A stretch of DNA of 34,788 bases from Holosporales bacterium (GCA_031267725.1 JAIRYO010000057.1:1-34788), one strand, 5' to 3'; shown: positions 8,756 through 19,289, counted from the stretch's first letter. Notes: generated by a model not told the origin, from the letters alone. Numbers and translations are program-made.

Positions 8756-10471
8756 TCATTTTATTTTCACAAACTCCGCCTTGTTTTCGTCAAAACACGA
8801 AAAATTAGCTGAGCTTATGTTGTTCTCCTCATCTCTAAAAAACCAGGCATATTCATTATTATCAAAGTAAACGAGCGTCATATCTTTTCCAGAAAAGGAG
8901 AAGGTATCTCCATTGACATGGTCTAGCCTAGCTGATCTTATCCCATTCGAAATTATTAAATTGTCATCTTTTTTTGAAACTTTTATATCGCCATACATTT
9001 CGTTTGAATATGTGCCAACGTATTTTTCAGGTTTTTCCATTGGGGATGGGTTTCTTTCTGATAAATTTTTGTGAAAATAGTCATGCCTACTTTGATAATA
9101 GTTTTTCCTGTCAATATCAGCTTGTATCCAATCTATCTTTGAAAATCCAAAGCAAAGATCAAAAAATTGATTCACCATGTATTCACAAAACATAGTCTGT
9201 GCCACGCCTCCAAGATTACAAACCACTCCTGCCGCCAAATCATCACTTGGTGAAACAGCAATAAAAGCGGTCGCTCCATAGATACCACCCATGTGGTATA
9301 TTATATCTCTTCCATTTTTACCATTATCGAAATATCTAGATTTGAAAAATCCCATTCCGTAGTACATTCCTTTTTCTGAATAACGTGACTTAACAAAAGT
9401 CGCATCATCATCTTTTATATTTTTTATTTCCGATATATTGGATGTAAGCTGGCTAAACGTCTTTTCTGAAACAATTTGTTTTCCGTTATAAGTACCTTTA
9501 TTTGCCAACATAGAAATCCACTTTGAATAATCCTCTGCAGAAAAGCTTATTCCTGATGTTGCTGGAAATTTGTGAAAGAAACCAACTTGTTCAAGGGGAA
9601 GTATGTTATCCAAATACCTGGAATGACTCGTTACGATTTCTTTTGGCTCGTGAGTAAAGATTGACCCAACCAGTTTTAACAACGCTTGAAAAAATCCAAT
9701 TTTTGATTTGTCATAAAAAAACCTTGATAGCATATATTTAAAATGTCCAATTCTACTCGATTCCGCATCTATCCTTATTGCACTTGAATTTTTCATATCC
9801 ATTTTACTGAAAATATATTCCTCCACAAGGTCTTCATACTTTTTCCCAGTTGCGCTTTCGAGAACATATCCGACGATTCCATATACTACATTCTGATAAC
9901 CGTAGTATCTTCTGAATTTTCCAGGTGTCTGTTTTAAATATCTAAATGCATTTAATACTATTGGAATTTCATACCCCCCTTTCAGCAAGCTATCTGCGGA
10001 AAAATGTTTAAGCCCAGAAGAGTGAGAAATTAGATCCCTGATAGTAAATTCATTCGATAACCACTCATTACAAATAAAAAATTCCGGATAATATTTTCTA
10101 ACTTTATCTTCGAAAGCTATTTTCCCTTCATCAACAAGCGCTCCGACCAATATAGCGGTTACGTTTTTTGATACCGAGGAAACGGGAAAGAGCGTTTTTG
10201 CAGAAACTGGACTAGGACCGTTATCCGGAAGAGTTGTTTCTCCAAATGCGTTATAGTACAAAATTTTATCTTTACGTGCGATTGATATTGCGACCGCTGG
10301 AATTCCAATTTTTTTCATTCCCTCAATTATTATCTTTTCCATTTGCTTCGCGTTTTCAAGGATCTGTTCATCTGTAATAGCCGCAAAGCTTGGAAAGATT
10401 TTTATAGCAATAAGAGCAAATAGTAGAGCTAGAGCCTTTTGGAAAATTTTCAACATCTTAGTAAACATCAT
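8756..10471 (-). CDS. Serine hydrolase, beta-lactamase class C/EstB-like family, signal peptide
   Basis: SSVSKN (SxxK), YYGYQNVVYGIVGYVLE (YxN region), ISHSSGLKHF, YHMGGIYGATAF; hydrophobic N-terminus. Confidence 0.87.
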   Translation of the reverse strand: MMFTKMLKIFQKALALLFALIAIKIFPSFAAITDEQILENAKQMEKIIIEGMKKIGIPAVAISIARKDKILYYNAFGETTLPDNGPSPVSAKTLFPVSSVSKNVTAILVGALVDEGKIAFEDKVRKYYPEFFICNEWLSNEFTIRDLISHSSGLKHFSADSLLKGGYEIPIVLNAFRYLKQTPGKFRRYYGYQNVVYGIVGYVLESATGKKYEDLVEEYIFSKMDMKNSSAIRIDAESSRIGHFKYMLSRFFYDKSKIGFFQALLKLVGSIFTHEPKEIVTSHSRYLDNILPLEQVGFFHKFPATSGISFSAEDYSKWISMLANKGTYNGKQIVSEKTFSQLTSNISEIKNIKDDDATFVKSRYSEKGMYYGMGFFKSRYFDNGKNGRDIIYHMGGIYGATAFIAVSPSDDLAAGVVCNLGGVAQTMFCEYMVNQFFDLCFGFSKIDWIQADIDRKNYYQSRHDYFHKNLSERNPSPMEKPEKYVGTYSNEMYGDIKVSKKDDNLIISNGIRSARLDHVNGDTFSFSGKDMTLVYFDNNEYAWFFRDEENNISSANFSCFDENKAEFVKIK

Positions 10472-10534
10472 TTAACGATTTATTAACCATTGACAGTATA
10501 CATTTAGAAATATGATCAAATCAAATTTTTTGGT

Positions 10535-10993
10535 ATGGCGATGTCTGCTGGAATAAAAAAAACACTGATAATATGTTTAACCATATTAATCGGTATTTGC
10601 CTACTACAATTCGGCCAATACATTGATCGTTATGCATTATTGGCCACGAAGGATAGTATTTATATCTTTGATAAAATTTATAGAGTATTGAACAAATGCG
10701 ACGGAGATAAGTGTTCTCTCTTAGAAATTAAGCAGCCAGGATTTTTTAATGCACTCCTTGAGGAGACATTTCGGGCGCGCAATCTAGAGGATGAAAAATC
10801 GATGGTAAGTGAAGTTTCAAAAAAAATCGATATAAAAGAGATTGAGCCAAAATCTTCTATTGGACAAGTTTCATCCAATTCAGAAAAATTGAAAAAAGAA
10901 AAGGAGGACTATGCATCCAAGCTTCAAGATAAAGAAAAAAAAGAGGATGTTAAAATTGAAAAAGAAAAGGTGGATGAAGAATTTGTAGAGTAA
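10535..10993 (+). CDS. Hypothetical membrane-anchored protein with charged C-terminus
   Basis: 152 aa; single N-terminal TM (TLIICLTILIGICLLQFG) followed by a Lys/Glu-rich tail. Confidence 0.6.
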   Translation: MAMSAGIKKTLIICLTILIGICLLQFGQYIDRYALLATKDSIYIFDKIYRVLNKCDGDKCSLLEIKQPGFFNALLEETFRARNLEDEKSMVSEVSKKIDIKEIEPKSSIGQVSSNSEKLKKEKEDYASKLQDKEKKEDVKIEKEKVDEEFVE

Positions 10994-11169
10994 ACTTTGG
11001 AATACCTCCGTTCACTTCGGTGATAGATTATTCATTTTGGGAGACAATGGTTATGGCTAGACTTTATTAGGTAATAATTTAAAGTAATTAAAATTTTTAG
11101 ACAACGCAATTATTGAAATAATGTATTGCTTACTGGTATAATCATCCGTTATTTGTATTTTTTGCATGA

Positions 11170-11751
11170 ATGCCGTTTTTGTCTCTTAAGTTTTTGAATT
11201 TCAGTTTTATACTAATATCGATTACTCTTTCCGGCTGCGCTGTTAAAAGACCAGCTAGTGATAGCAACATTCCTTTGTCCACAAAACATGAAGTGGCTAC
11301 AAAGGCGATTTCTCGGATAATAGAGAAAGAAGAGGTAAAGAAAGAAATTCCCAAAGGCATGCTTAAGGCGATTGCAGATGTTGAATCTCGATTTAACCCA
11401 TACGCTGTTAACGCTCAAAAAAAATCATATTTGTTAAAAACAAAAAAAGAAGCTACGAAGCTTATCCAGAATTTTGTAAATAGAGGGTATACTAACATTA
11501 GCGTGGGCTGTTTGCAAATCCACTACAAAACCCATAAAGATCATTTTTCATCAATTGAAGCCATGCTAATCCCCGAAAATAACGTAGCGTATGCTGCTGC
11601 ACTGCTGAAAAGTTTGTATAAAAGATATGGTAGTTGGGAAAAAGCAATCAAAATGTATCACACGAGTAATCCAGTGCACAACAAGCCATATTATCAAAAG
11701 GTAATGAAAAGGTATTTAAGTTATTTTTCCGCTTCAGCGCGGGAGAAATAG
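11170..11751 (+). CDS. Lytic transglycosylase-like lipoprotein (SLT domain)
   Basis: Lipobox-like LSGCAVKRP; PKGMLKAIADVESRFNPYAVN, VGCLQIHYKTH, NNVAYAAALLKSLYKRYGSWEKAIKMYH. Confidence 0.85.
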   Translation: MPFLSLKFLNFSFILISITLSGCAVKRPASDSNIPLSTKHEVATKAISRIIEKEEVKKEIPKGMLKAIADVESRFNPYAVNAQKKSYLLKTKKEATKLIQNFVNRGYTNISVGCLQIHYKTHKDHFSSIEAMLIPENNVAYAAALLKSLYKRYGSWEKAIKMYHTSNPVHNKPYYQKVMKRYLSYFSASAREK

Positions 11752-11950
11752 AAGTTTCACTCTGTTGCTTTATCAAAAGATCAGCTATTTCTCGATGCAC
11801 CGCATTGTCTAAAAAACACAAAATATAAAATTATCAAAGAAGTTCAACGTAAAGCCACTACCCCCCTTGCTTCTCAGGCAAATTCTTCACCCAATAAGCT
11901 CATAAAACATTCACGCTGAACCCGGTCGGATGGTTCAAGCTTTTTAATAA

Positions 11951-11966
11951 TGTTCCACGTGGAACA
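11951..11966. promoter_or_regulatory. parS-like palindrome TGTTCCACGTGGAACA
   Basis: Perfect palindrome, intergenic, first of a tandem pair. Confidence 0.75.
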
Positions 11967-12010
11967 TTTCATGTTTGAGGTCAGCGGATGGTTCGAGCTT
12001 TCAAACCAAT

Positions 12011-12026
12011 TGTTCCACGTGAAACA
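12011..12026. promoter_or_regulatory. parS-like site TGTTCCACGTGAAACA
   Basis: Matches TGTTYCACGTGRAACA, 60 bp after the previous site. Confidence 0.75.
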
Positions 12027-12366
12027 TTTTATGTTTGAGTCCAGTCGAGTGCTTCAAGCTTAAGTATGAAAGGCTGAAGAAATTGTTGTACATCATAGCA
12101 TGTGTGGGAGTTACGGCTATTCATAGATGAGTATCTTTGTTGTAACTGAGTAAGGAGAAAATTGCAATCAGGTAATAGGCAAGTATTTAAGTGGATATGA
12201 TATAGGGTCATCGAAATAAAGGTCTCCTTAGAATAATTGCTTCGCCGTTATATCTGTTTTTAACTGACATACATGATTTAGTAGGTTCCAAACTATTTTT
12301 AATATTTCGGAAAAGTATAATAAGTGATAGCATAGTTAGGTATATCGGATTGGTTCAGCTTTAGTT

Positions 12367-13110
12367 ATGAATGTTAAATATTGGAAAAGTATAAAAGAGT
12401 GGATTTGGGTTTTTTCTTCGTTTGTGTTTGTGAGTTGTTTTTTGTTTCAACCTTTTAAAATTCCATCTGGCTCAATGATTCCGACCTTACTTGTTGGAGA
12501 TTTTTTACTTGTCAATAAGTTTTGTTATGGCTACTCAGAAGACTCATTCAGAATCGGAACTTTTACATTTCCTCTTCCTAAAATATCAGGCAGAATTTTT
12601 GCAACAAAACTTCCTCAAAGAGGTGAGGTGGTCGTTTTCAGAAATGAAAGGGACAATAATATGAATTATGTAAAAAGGATTATTGGCCTTCCAGGAGATA
12701 AGATCGAGCTAATAGATGGGATAGTATATATAAATGACAATCCGTCGGAGATAAAAGAGGCTGGGGAGTATTCCGTAATTGATCAGGGGAAATATTTCAT
12801 ATTTAAAAAGTATATTGAAAAATTGCCAAACGGATACGAGCATGTAATTTTAAAAAGAGATGAATTTGGAAAATCAATGCTGGACAATGTCGGTCCTTTT
12901 TTCGTTCCTGAGGGACATTATTTCATGATGGGGGACAATAGAGATAACTCAAAAGATAGTCGCGTTCTTGAAGAAGTTGGTTTTATCCCTTTAGAGCGCA
13001 TAATGGGACGGGCTGAGTGTTTATTTTTTTCATCAACTTGCTCGCTTTTTGAGATTCTTAAATGGCCGTTCTCGCTGAGGCTTGAAAGATTCTTCACTGC
13101 AATAAAGTGA
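12367..13110 (+). CDS. lepB: Signal peptidase I
   Basis: FKIPSGSMIPTLLVGDFLLVNKF, NYVKRIIGLPGDKIE, FMMGDNRDNSKDSR. Confidence 0.95.
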   Translation: MNVKYWKSIKEWIWVFSSFVFVSCFLFQPFKIPSGSMIPTLLVGDFLLVNKFCYGYSEDSFRIGTFTFPLPKISGRIFATKLPQRGEVVVFRNERDNNMNYVKRIIGLPGDKIELIDGIVYINDNPSEIKEAGEYSVIDQGKYFIFKKYIEKLPNGYEHVILKRDEFGKSMLDNVGPFFVPEGHYFMMGDNRDNSKDSRVLEEVGFIPLERIMGRAECLFFSSTCSLFEILKWPFSLRLERFFTAIK

Positions 13111-13754
13111 TTAGAAAAATTGAAAACAATCTAAATTATAAATTCAAAGATAAAGAACTTCTCAGCAGTGCGCTATCTCACTCAAGCATAAAGAGTAAAG
13201 CTATCCCTTTTGAAAGGCTCGAATTTTTAGGGGATAGGATTCTTGCAATAGTTGCTGCTGAATATATTTTTAAGCAATTTGAAGGAGATGAGGGAGTAAT
13301 GGCGAAAATGCATGCAGCGTTCGTCTGCGCTGATTCGTGTTCTAAAATAGCAAGCAAACTCGAAATAGATAAAGTCATAAAAACTGCGGGAAAACATTTG
13401 ATGAAGAATGAAAAAGTTCTCTGCGATGCGATGGAAGCTGTCCTAGGAGCCATTTTCATTGATGGAGGATTTGAAAAATCGAAGGAGGTAATACTTAGGC
13501 TCTGGCGAAATATATTTGAAAATTATAACGAACTAGAACAAGAACCCAAAACCAAACTTCAAGAATTATGCCAAGCAAAAACTGGACAAATTCCAATATA
13601 CAGCTTGATTTCAATAACCGGCCCTGATCATAATCCGGAATTTATAGTATCTGTCTCAGTTTTAGGAAAGGCGGCTCAGGCGGCTGGAAGATCGAGAAAG
13701 GTTGCCGAAACTGCGGCGGCAAGATTACTTTTATCAAAAATCATTTTCAAGTAG
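13107..13754 (+). CDS. rnc: Ribonuclease III
   Basis: FERLEFLGDRILAIVAAEYIF, AMEAVLGAIFIDGGFEKS, C-terminal dsRNA-binding domain; GTG start overlapping the lepB stop. Confidence 0.95.
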   Translation: MIRKIENNLNYKFKDKELLSSALSHSSIKSKAIPFERLEFLGDRILAIVAAEYIFKQFEGDEGVMAKMHAAFVCADSCSKIASKLEIDKVIKTAGKHLMKNEKVLCDAMEAVLGAIFIDGGFEKSKEVILRLWRNIFENYNELEQEPKTKLQELCQAKTGQIPIYSLISITGPDHNPEFIVSVSVLGKAAQAAGRSRKVAETAAARLLLSKIIFK

Positions 13755-13849
13755 CGGTAGGGTAAAACACTATAGGGTTGAGCTCTCCAACTGATCACCT
13801 GGAACAATTGTTTAAGAGCCTGGACCACCCGGTCGGGCTCAGGCATAAA

Positions 13850-13865
13850 TGTTCCACGTGGAACA
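13850..13865. promoter_or_regulatory. parS-like palindrome TGTTCCACGTGGAACA
   Basis: Perfect palindrome, intergenic. Confidence 0.75.
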
Positions 13866-14000
13866 ATCTAAAATTAGAAATCCCATATTGAGGGACTTTT
13901 ATATTTCTTAAGGCCTCTTGTAAGTTCATTTTATTGCTTTAATAATAAAATTCCCACCTCTTAAATCCCGGGAAATTAAGCATAAAAAGTGGAGCATATT

Positions 14001-14372
14001 TTATAAACTAAGCTCAATGCAATTACAGTTTGTGGCATACTCTTGGACAAAATTCGGCCATTCGATAAGGCATATATGCTCATGCATAGCCTCAATCAAG
14101 CCTAGCTGAAAAATTTCCTTTTCATCTGTTAGTCGATATAAATCAACGTGCCAAATCGGGCCTTTGATGCTTTCGTATATTTGGACGACATTAAATGTTG
14201 GGCTTGTTACATTTTGCCTTTTATCAACAATCAATCTTGTAATGAAAAATTTTGAAAATGTAGTTTTTCCAACGCCCACATCTCCAAACAACAAGATTGA
14301 AAATGGTGGCTGGACATCTTGAGCAAGTTTGACAGCCTTTTTTTTAAGCTGATCGATAGTGTATTTGTGCAT
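14001..14372 (-). CDS. tsaE: tRNA threonylcarbamoyladenosine biosynthesis ATPase TsaE
   Basis: LFGDVGVGKTTFSKFF Walker A, SPTFNVVQIYE, HVDLYRL, LIEWPNF. Confidence 0.92.
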   Translation of the reverse strand: MHKYTIDQLKKKAVKLAQDVQPPFSILLFGDVGVGKTTFSKFFITRLIVDKRQNVTSPTFNVVQIYESIKGPIWHVDLYRLTDEKEIFQLGLIEAMHEHICLIEWPNFVQEYATNCNCIELSL

Positions 14373-14662
14373 TAAACATGTTCTTCAGATTATCTATAAA
14401 CGTTTTATAGCACGATTCTTGCATTTCAGCAAAATTTCATGGTAGCCATCACCATTCCAATATAAGTTCTACTTTCATCCATTTTCCTCTTCACTTTTGC
14501 TTCATCTTCAGCTAATGCATCTGTTATTCCTTAAGAATGCAACTGCTACCTCAAAATTGGATTTTATGAAATTGCCTATTTTTTAAATTCCGAAATTGTC
14601 CGATACGGCAAAACATGCTACCTTAACGCTAGTTATATTGAGAGAAACGACGATTTGAGAAA

Positions 14663-16246
14663 ATGCCAAATAACAAGAAATTTACGACGATTTTCCTAGT
14701 GCTGATCGTTTCATTTCTCTTGCTAGTTCCGGATATCATATTTTCTTTTGTTAGCGATTCATTTAAGTTATCAACTGATATAAAAGTTTTGACATTAGTA
14801 ATTCCGCTAAGCATCGGATTTGTTACGAGCAGGTTTAAATGGCTGTCGATTACATGCCTTCTAACTCTCTGTTTAATCCAGCTTATTCAATTCGCCAATT
14901 TAGCATACTTTGGAAACCTGCTTTCTCCATATGCACTTTACCTTTTTTCGAATGAACTGGGTGATACCTTTCAAGAAATCAGAAATGTGTTTTTTAAATA
15001 TCTTTATGTTGTACCAATCGTTGTCGTTCCATTTTTGATAATTATTCGCTGTATAAATCGAAATTATATCAAATCCGTTTTTGGATCATTAATTCTTTTT
15101 GTATCGTTTTGTTTTTTCGGCTACAAATATTACGGTACGGATCGACCGAGATTTAACCCAAATGGAATCAGATTTACTATAGATAACTCCTTAAAGGCAT
15201 TTTGGGGCTATCTAACAATAAAATATAAGCATTTTCCGGTGAAGGCATATATTCCTTATGAAGTTTCAAATATCAATGAAAGCTTTAAAGAGCCGATTAG
15301 CATAGTATATATTATCGGAGAAAGTGTGAACTACACGCATATGTCTCTATTTGGCTATGATCGAGATACAACCCCACTACTCAAAAAGTTGTCAAATTCC
15401 CAAAATGTCTACTATACAACTGGAATTTCAGGGGGGATATCAACAGTTGCTTCCTGTAAGTTTATGATGAACGTTTTAAGGGAAGCGGATAATGCTGTTC
15501 AAGCCTCAAAGGATACAACCAATCTTTTCAAATTAGCGAAATCAAAAGGGTTTAAAACATTCTATCTCTCCAATCAAACAGAACACCTGCTTTCCAGCAT
15601 CTCTGGCGTAAACTATATAGACGTCGTAAAAACAAAAGACTCTAATCCAATAAGGTCTTCCGAGTTAATGGATGATTACCTTATAGAGATGGCAGCGTCT
15701 CAAAAATTTACAGATCGTAACTTTATAGTTTTCCATCAGAGATGTATTCATACCCCATATTCAAAAGCATTTAGGAAAAACTTCAAAAGTAAAGTTAGAT
15801 TCAATGAATCTAAAAACCTTATGATAGACGAATACGACAACGCAATGCTCTATAACGATCACGTGATCTCGGATATTTTCAATTATTTTAATGAGCGATT
15901 AAAAGGGAAATTTTACATAATTTGGACATCCGATCACAACGAACTTATGGGGGAAAATAATTTATTTGGTCATGGCCATGGCTACCTTCTTCCGCAAACT
16001 GCTAACGTTCCAGTCATCATTCAAAGCAATGATGTCAAATTTATGAATAAGGTGAAAAGCATCTTTATGCCAACCCACTACGAAATTGCGGAAAGTATTG
16101 CGAATATTCTGGGATACGAAATTAAAAATCCGAACAATGAGGGAAATGTTTTCTATATCTCCGGAGTCGATTTTAATGGAAAATGCGGATATATAGAATA
16201 CAAAAAGGACCTTCTTAACAAAAAGATCGAATACAGGAAAAGGTGA
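14663..16246 (+). CDS. Sulfatase-fold, phosphoethanolamine transferase-like (EptA family) membrane protein
   Basis: N-terminal TM segments; IVYIIGESVNYTHMSLFGYDRDTTPLLKKL, GGISTVASCKFMM, HQRCIHTPYSK, WTSDHNELMGENNLFGHGHG. Confidence 0.85.
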   Translation: MPNNKKFTTIFLVLIVSFLLLVPDIIFSFVSDSFKLSTDIKVLTLVIPLSIGFVTSRFKWLSITCLLTLCLIQLIQFANLAYFGNLLSPYALYLFSNELGDTFQEIRNVFFKYLYVVPIVVVPFLIIIRCINRNYIKSVFGSLILFVSFCFFGYKYYGTDRPRFNPNGIRFTIDNSLKAFWGYLTIKYKHFPVKAYIPYEVSNINESFKEPISIVYIIGESVNYTHMSLFGYDRDTTPLLKKLSNSQNVYYTTGISGGISTVASCKFMMNVLREADNAVQASKDTTNLFKLAKSKGFKTFYLSNQTEHLLSSISGVNYIDVVKTKDSNPIRSSELMDDYLIEMAASQKFTDRNFIVFHQRCIHTPYSKAFRKNFKSKVRFNESKNLMIDEYDNAMLYNDHVISDIFNYFNERLKGKFYIIWTSDHNELMGENNLFGHGHGYLLPQTANVPVIIQSNDVKFMNKVKSIFMPTHYEIAESIANILGYEIKNPNNEGNVFYISGVDFNGKCGYIEYKKDLLNKKIEYRKR

Positions 16247-16461
16247 AGGAGGAATCTCAGCGCATTTTTCAATATCTATGATTACTAGCAGATGAGCTTT
16301 TTCTATGATCTTATATAGAACTGATGGTAGTTTATTTTAAGTAATTTTCTTATCCAAGTTCAAACAAATATGAGGCAAAAAGATGCGAAATTACTTTTCG
16401 TCTATTAATAGTCATGATTACTGCATGGCTCAGCCTGAATATGGGATTTCTAATTTTAGAT

Positions 16462-16477
16462 TGTTCCACGTGGAACA
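16462..16477. promoter_or_regulatory. parS-like palindrome TGTTCCACGTGGAACA
   Basis: Perfect palindrome, intergenic. Confidence 0.75.
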
Positions 16478-16591
16478 TTTTATATTTGAGTCCGGCCGCC
16501 TTATTCAAGCTTTAATAGGAAAGGATGAAGAGAAAGAAATGCTCAAATCATTTATGCATGGTTTACTATCTATTCAGGCTGAGGCCGGGTA

Positions 16592-16692
16592 GAAGTTATG
16601 GTTATCCATAGATGAGTGTCTTTGTTGTAACTGAGTGGGGCTATTCTTATGAAGTCTATTACCAGAGTTCAAGAGACCTCTACTTTGTCTCA
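16592..16692. repeat. Dispersed intergenic repeat (ttgttgtaactgag...taccagagttcaagag)
   Basis: Inverted homologous copy at 29386-29492; 5' part also at 12105-12155. Confidence 0.7.
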
Positions 16693-16729
16693 TAATATGT
16701 GAAGGTATATATTCCTCTTGATATCGCCC

Positions 16730-16758
16730 TTGACGAAATTATTGAATACATGCATAAT
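16730..16758 (+). promoter_or_regulatory. Sigma70-type promoter for tRNA-Arg
   Basis: TTGACG - 17 nt - CATAAT, about 20 bp upstream of the tRNA. A related ttgacaaaac...atacatgcaaaaatggcc lies before tRNA-His. Confidence 0.6.
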
Positions 16759-16777
16759 GGCCGGGTGTTTGCGTTAT

Positions 16778-16854
16778 GCGCTCTTAGCTCAGTTGGATAG
16801 AGCAACAGCCTTCTAAGCTGTGGGTCGGGAGTTCGAATCTTCCAGGGCGCACCA
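16778..16854 (+). tRNA. tRNA-Arg (TCT), CCA encoded
   Basis: Acceptor GCGCTCT/AGGGCGC, anticodon loop ctTCTaa, GAGTTCGAATC T-arm, ACCA. Confidence 0.93.
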
Positions 16855-16879
16855 AAATTTTCGATCAGGAGAAAGCTAC

Positions 16880-18013
16880 ATGTCCTCCACAAGTGTTGCA
16901 TCCAAAGTTATAACCGCGGGATTTGCCATATTTTCAATGATTTTCGGATCTGGAAATGTCGTTTTTCCGTTAATAGTAGGAAAAGATTTTTTTGATAATT
17001 GTTTTTTTGCAATAGTCGGATGGCTTTTGGCAACGGTGATAATTCCGATGGTAGGATATTTTGGAGCTATGCTGTTCGATGCAGATCACAAAAAGTATCT
17101 CGCTCCAATAGGTAAACACGCAACAGCGATTTTGATGTTTTTAATCATGATGATGGTTGGTCCATTTGGTGTTATTGCGCGCGGAATTAACGTCTCTTTC
17201 GGGGGGATTCACATTTTATCTCCAAGTATTCCAACGGTAGCATTTAATTTTATTTATTGCTCATTGATGGTATTGATTGCCTGGAACCCGGGAAAGATAG
17301 TTCAGATACTAGGGTTAGTGTTCACTCCCTTAAAATTTGGGGGGCTCCTTGCAATGATGTTGATTGCTTGGTACATTTCTGATGGTATTCCCTTCCCTCT
17401 GCCAGAACAGGAAACTCAACCAATATCTGCATGTTTAGGAGGATTTATGACTGGATACCAAACGATGGATCTCCTAGCGGCGTTTATTATGGCGTCCACC
17501 ATATACCGTTATTTAAAAAATGTTTTGCCGCCGGATAAGCAAGATGATAAAAAGCATCTAATAAAACTCACAGGGTGGTCTTGTTTAATCGGAGCTGTCG
17601 TGCTTGGAGTTGTATACTCTGGCCTAGTGGTAGTCGGAGCACAGTATACCGAGCAGCTTACGGGGGTTTCGAATGAGGCTTTATTTCCCAGGGTAGCGGA
17701 AGTTGCATTAGGGAGTTGCGCATCTTGGTTCGTTGCCATCGTAATCGCCGTATGTTGTCTTGCCACTAACATAGCGCTCACATCTGTTTTTACAGATTAT
17801 CTTCATAAGGATATACTGAAAGAAAAGTTCAATAGGAGAATTGGCATACTCTTTGTCGGTGGTATATCGTTTGTGATGTCCCTTCTTGGTTTTGAAGAGA
17901 TTTGCGCTATTCTTGGAAAAATACTAGAAGTTATTTATCCGCTGCTCATACTTTTCGTAATGTGTAGAATTATACACTATTACATATCAGTCAGAAAATC
18001 ACCTAAAGGATAG
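16880..18013 (+). CDS. brnQ: Branched-chain amino acid:cation transporter, LIVCS family
   Basis: ITAGFAIFSMIFGSGNVVFPLIVGK, GGFMTGYQTMDLLAAF. ORF-track start 16820 lies within the tRNA; ATG at 16880 is preceded by AGGAG. Confidence 0.9.
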   Translation: MSSTSVASKVITAGFAIFSMIFGSGNVVFPLIVGKDFFDNCFFAIVGWLLATVIIPMVGYFGAMLFDADHKKYLAPIGKHATAILMFLIMMMVGPFGVIARGINVSFGGIHILSPSIPTVAFNFIYCSLMVLIAWNPGKIVQILGLVFTPLKFGGLLAMMLIAWYISDGIPFPLPEQETQPISACLGGFMTGYQTMDLLAAFIMASTIYRYLKNVLPPDKQDDKKHLIKLTGWSCLIGAVVLGVVYSGLVVVGAQYTEQLTGVSNEALFPRVAEVALGSCASWFVAIVIAVCCLATNIALTSVFTDYLHKDILKEKFNRRIGILFVGGISFVMSLLGFEEICAILGKILEVIYPLLILFVMCRIIHYYISVRKSPKG

Positions 18014-18057
18014 GCTTCTCATGAACAATTTGATACTCTCTTAAGTTAAGAAGTTAC

Positions 18058-19113
18058 ATGGGTGGAAAATCTCAAATTTATGCAGTTGCGATGTCTGGAG
18101 GGGTTGATTCTTCCGTAGTTGCAGCTGTTATCCAAAAAGCAGGACATGGTGTTTTTGGAATAACAATGGATATTCATGAAAACTGCATCCAGGATCTGGA
18201 AGACGCAGAGAAAGTTTGCAAAAAACTCGGTATCCCTCACTACATAATCGATGTTAGGACAGAGTATAAAAAGAAGGTTATAGACCTGTTTTCTGGATAT
18301 TATTCAAAAGGATTAACCCCTAACCCGTGCGCGCTTTGTAACAGGGACTTAAAGTTAAATTTACTTGTAGATTTTATAAGGGATAAAGGAGCCGACTTCA
18401 TGGCAACTGGGCATTATGCAAAATTGAGAATAGACGACGAGAGAGTGATTTTATCTGAGGCGGCCAATCTCAAAAAAGACCAAAGTTATTTTGTTTCTCT
18501 AGCGCCTAAGGATAAATTAAAGTTCGTCAGATTCCCTTTAGGAGACATTCAAACAAAGGACGAAACAAGAAAAATCGCAGCTGAGTTCCAGTTACCAAAT
18601 TCTAAGAAAGAGGATAGTCAAGATATTTGCTTTATTCGTAAAAAAGATTATAGAGAATTTTTAAATTCTTTAATTGATAATTCAAACAAAAAGAGGGGGG
18701 AAATAAGGTTTTTAAAAACTGGAGAGGTGATTGGGCAACATTCTGGCATTACTAACTATACAGTCGGTCAAAGAAAGGGGTTGGGGATATCTCATGAAAA
18801 ACCGCTTTATGTGGTGAAAATAAATCCGGAAAATAACAACCTAGTTGTTGGAGAGAAAAAAGATCTCGATACCAGATCTTTTTCATTATTTGATACCAAC
18901 TGGTTAGTAGATCCAAAATCAGAAATTGAAGTTTTTGTTAAACTAAGATCGTTTGGGAAGAAGTCGAAAGCCCTAGTAACACAGAACGAAAAATCTGTTG
19001 TTGTGAAGTTATTGGAACAATCTTTAACTCCAGTGACAAACGGTCAAGTTTGCGCAATTTATGATGAAAATAACGTAGTTCTAGGAGCGGGAATAATTTT
19101 AAAGTTAGATTAG
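18058..19113 (+). CDS. mnmA: tRNA 2-thiouridine(34) synthase MnmA
   Basis: AVAMSGGVDSSVVAAV PP-loop, NPCALCNRDLK, ATGHYAK, DSQDICFI, TVGQRKGLGI. Confidence 0.96.
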   Translation: MGGKSQIYAVAMSGGVDSSVVAAVIQKAGHGVFGITMDIHENCIQDLEDAEKVCKKLGIPHYIIDVRTEYKKKVIDLFSGYYSKGLTPNPCALCNRDLKLNLLVDFIRDKGADFMATGHYAKLRIDDERVILSEAANLKKDQSYFVSLAPKDKLKFVRFPLGDIQTKDETRKIAAEFQLPNSKKEDSQDICFIRKKDYREFLNSLIDNSNKKRGEIRFLKTGEVIGQHSGITNYTVGQRKGLGISHEKPLYVVKINPENNNLVVGEKKDLDTRSFSLFDTNWLVDPKSEIEVFVKLRSFGKKSKALVTQNEKSVVVKLLEQSLTPVTNGQVCAIYDENNVVLGAGIILKLD

Positions 19114-19212
19114 CTCGCTATTAATCTTGTTTAAAAAATGACGAATATAGAAAAATAAGTGAAGAATTCGAGTTGTCGCTTTTGCCCTTCTGTGATAACT
19201 TAACAGCGGATT

Positions 19213-19289
19213 GTCTTCGTAGCTCAGATGGATAGAGCGTAGGATTCCTAATCCTGAGGTCGTGGGTTCAAATCCCTCCGGAGACACCA
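19213..19289 (+). tRNA. tRNA-Arg (CCT), CCA encoded
   Basis: Acceptor GTCTTCG/CGGAGAC, anticodon loop ttCCTaa, GGGTTCAAATCC T-arm, ACCA. Confidence 0.92.

Noticed and set aside
12029-12211. 60-aa minus-strand ORF
   Set aside because: Lies in intergenic repeat sequence without coding features.
15857-15868. Palindrome GATCACGTGATC with a CACGTG core
   Set aside because: Flanks do not match parS (no TGTT/AACA), it is within the sulfatase-like CDS, and is likely coincidental.
16383-16592. 69-aa ORF containing LFHVEH
   Set aside because: Composed of the intergenic repeat and parS-like site; no independent coding support.
16680-16901. 73-aa minus-strand ORF (APWKIRTPDPQLRRLLLYPTELRA)
   Set aside because: Classic spurious ORF read antisense through a tRNA gene.
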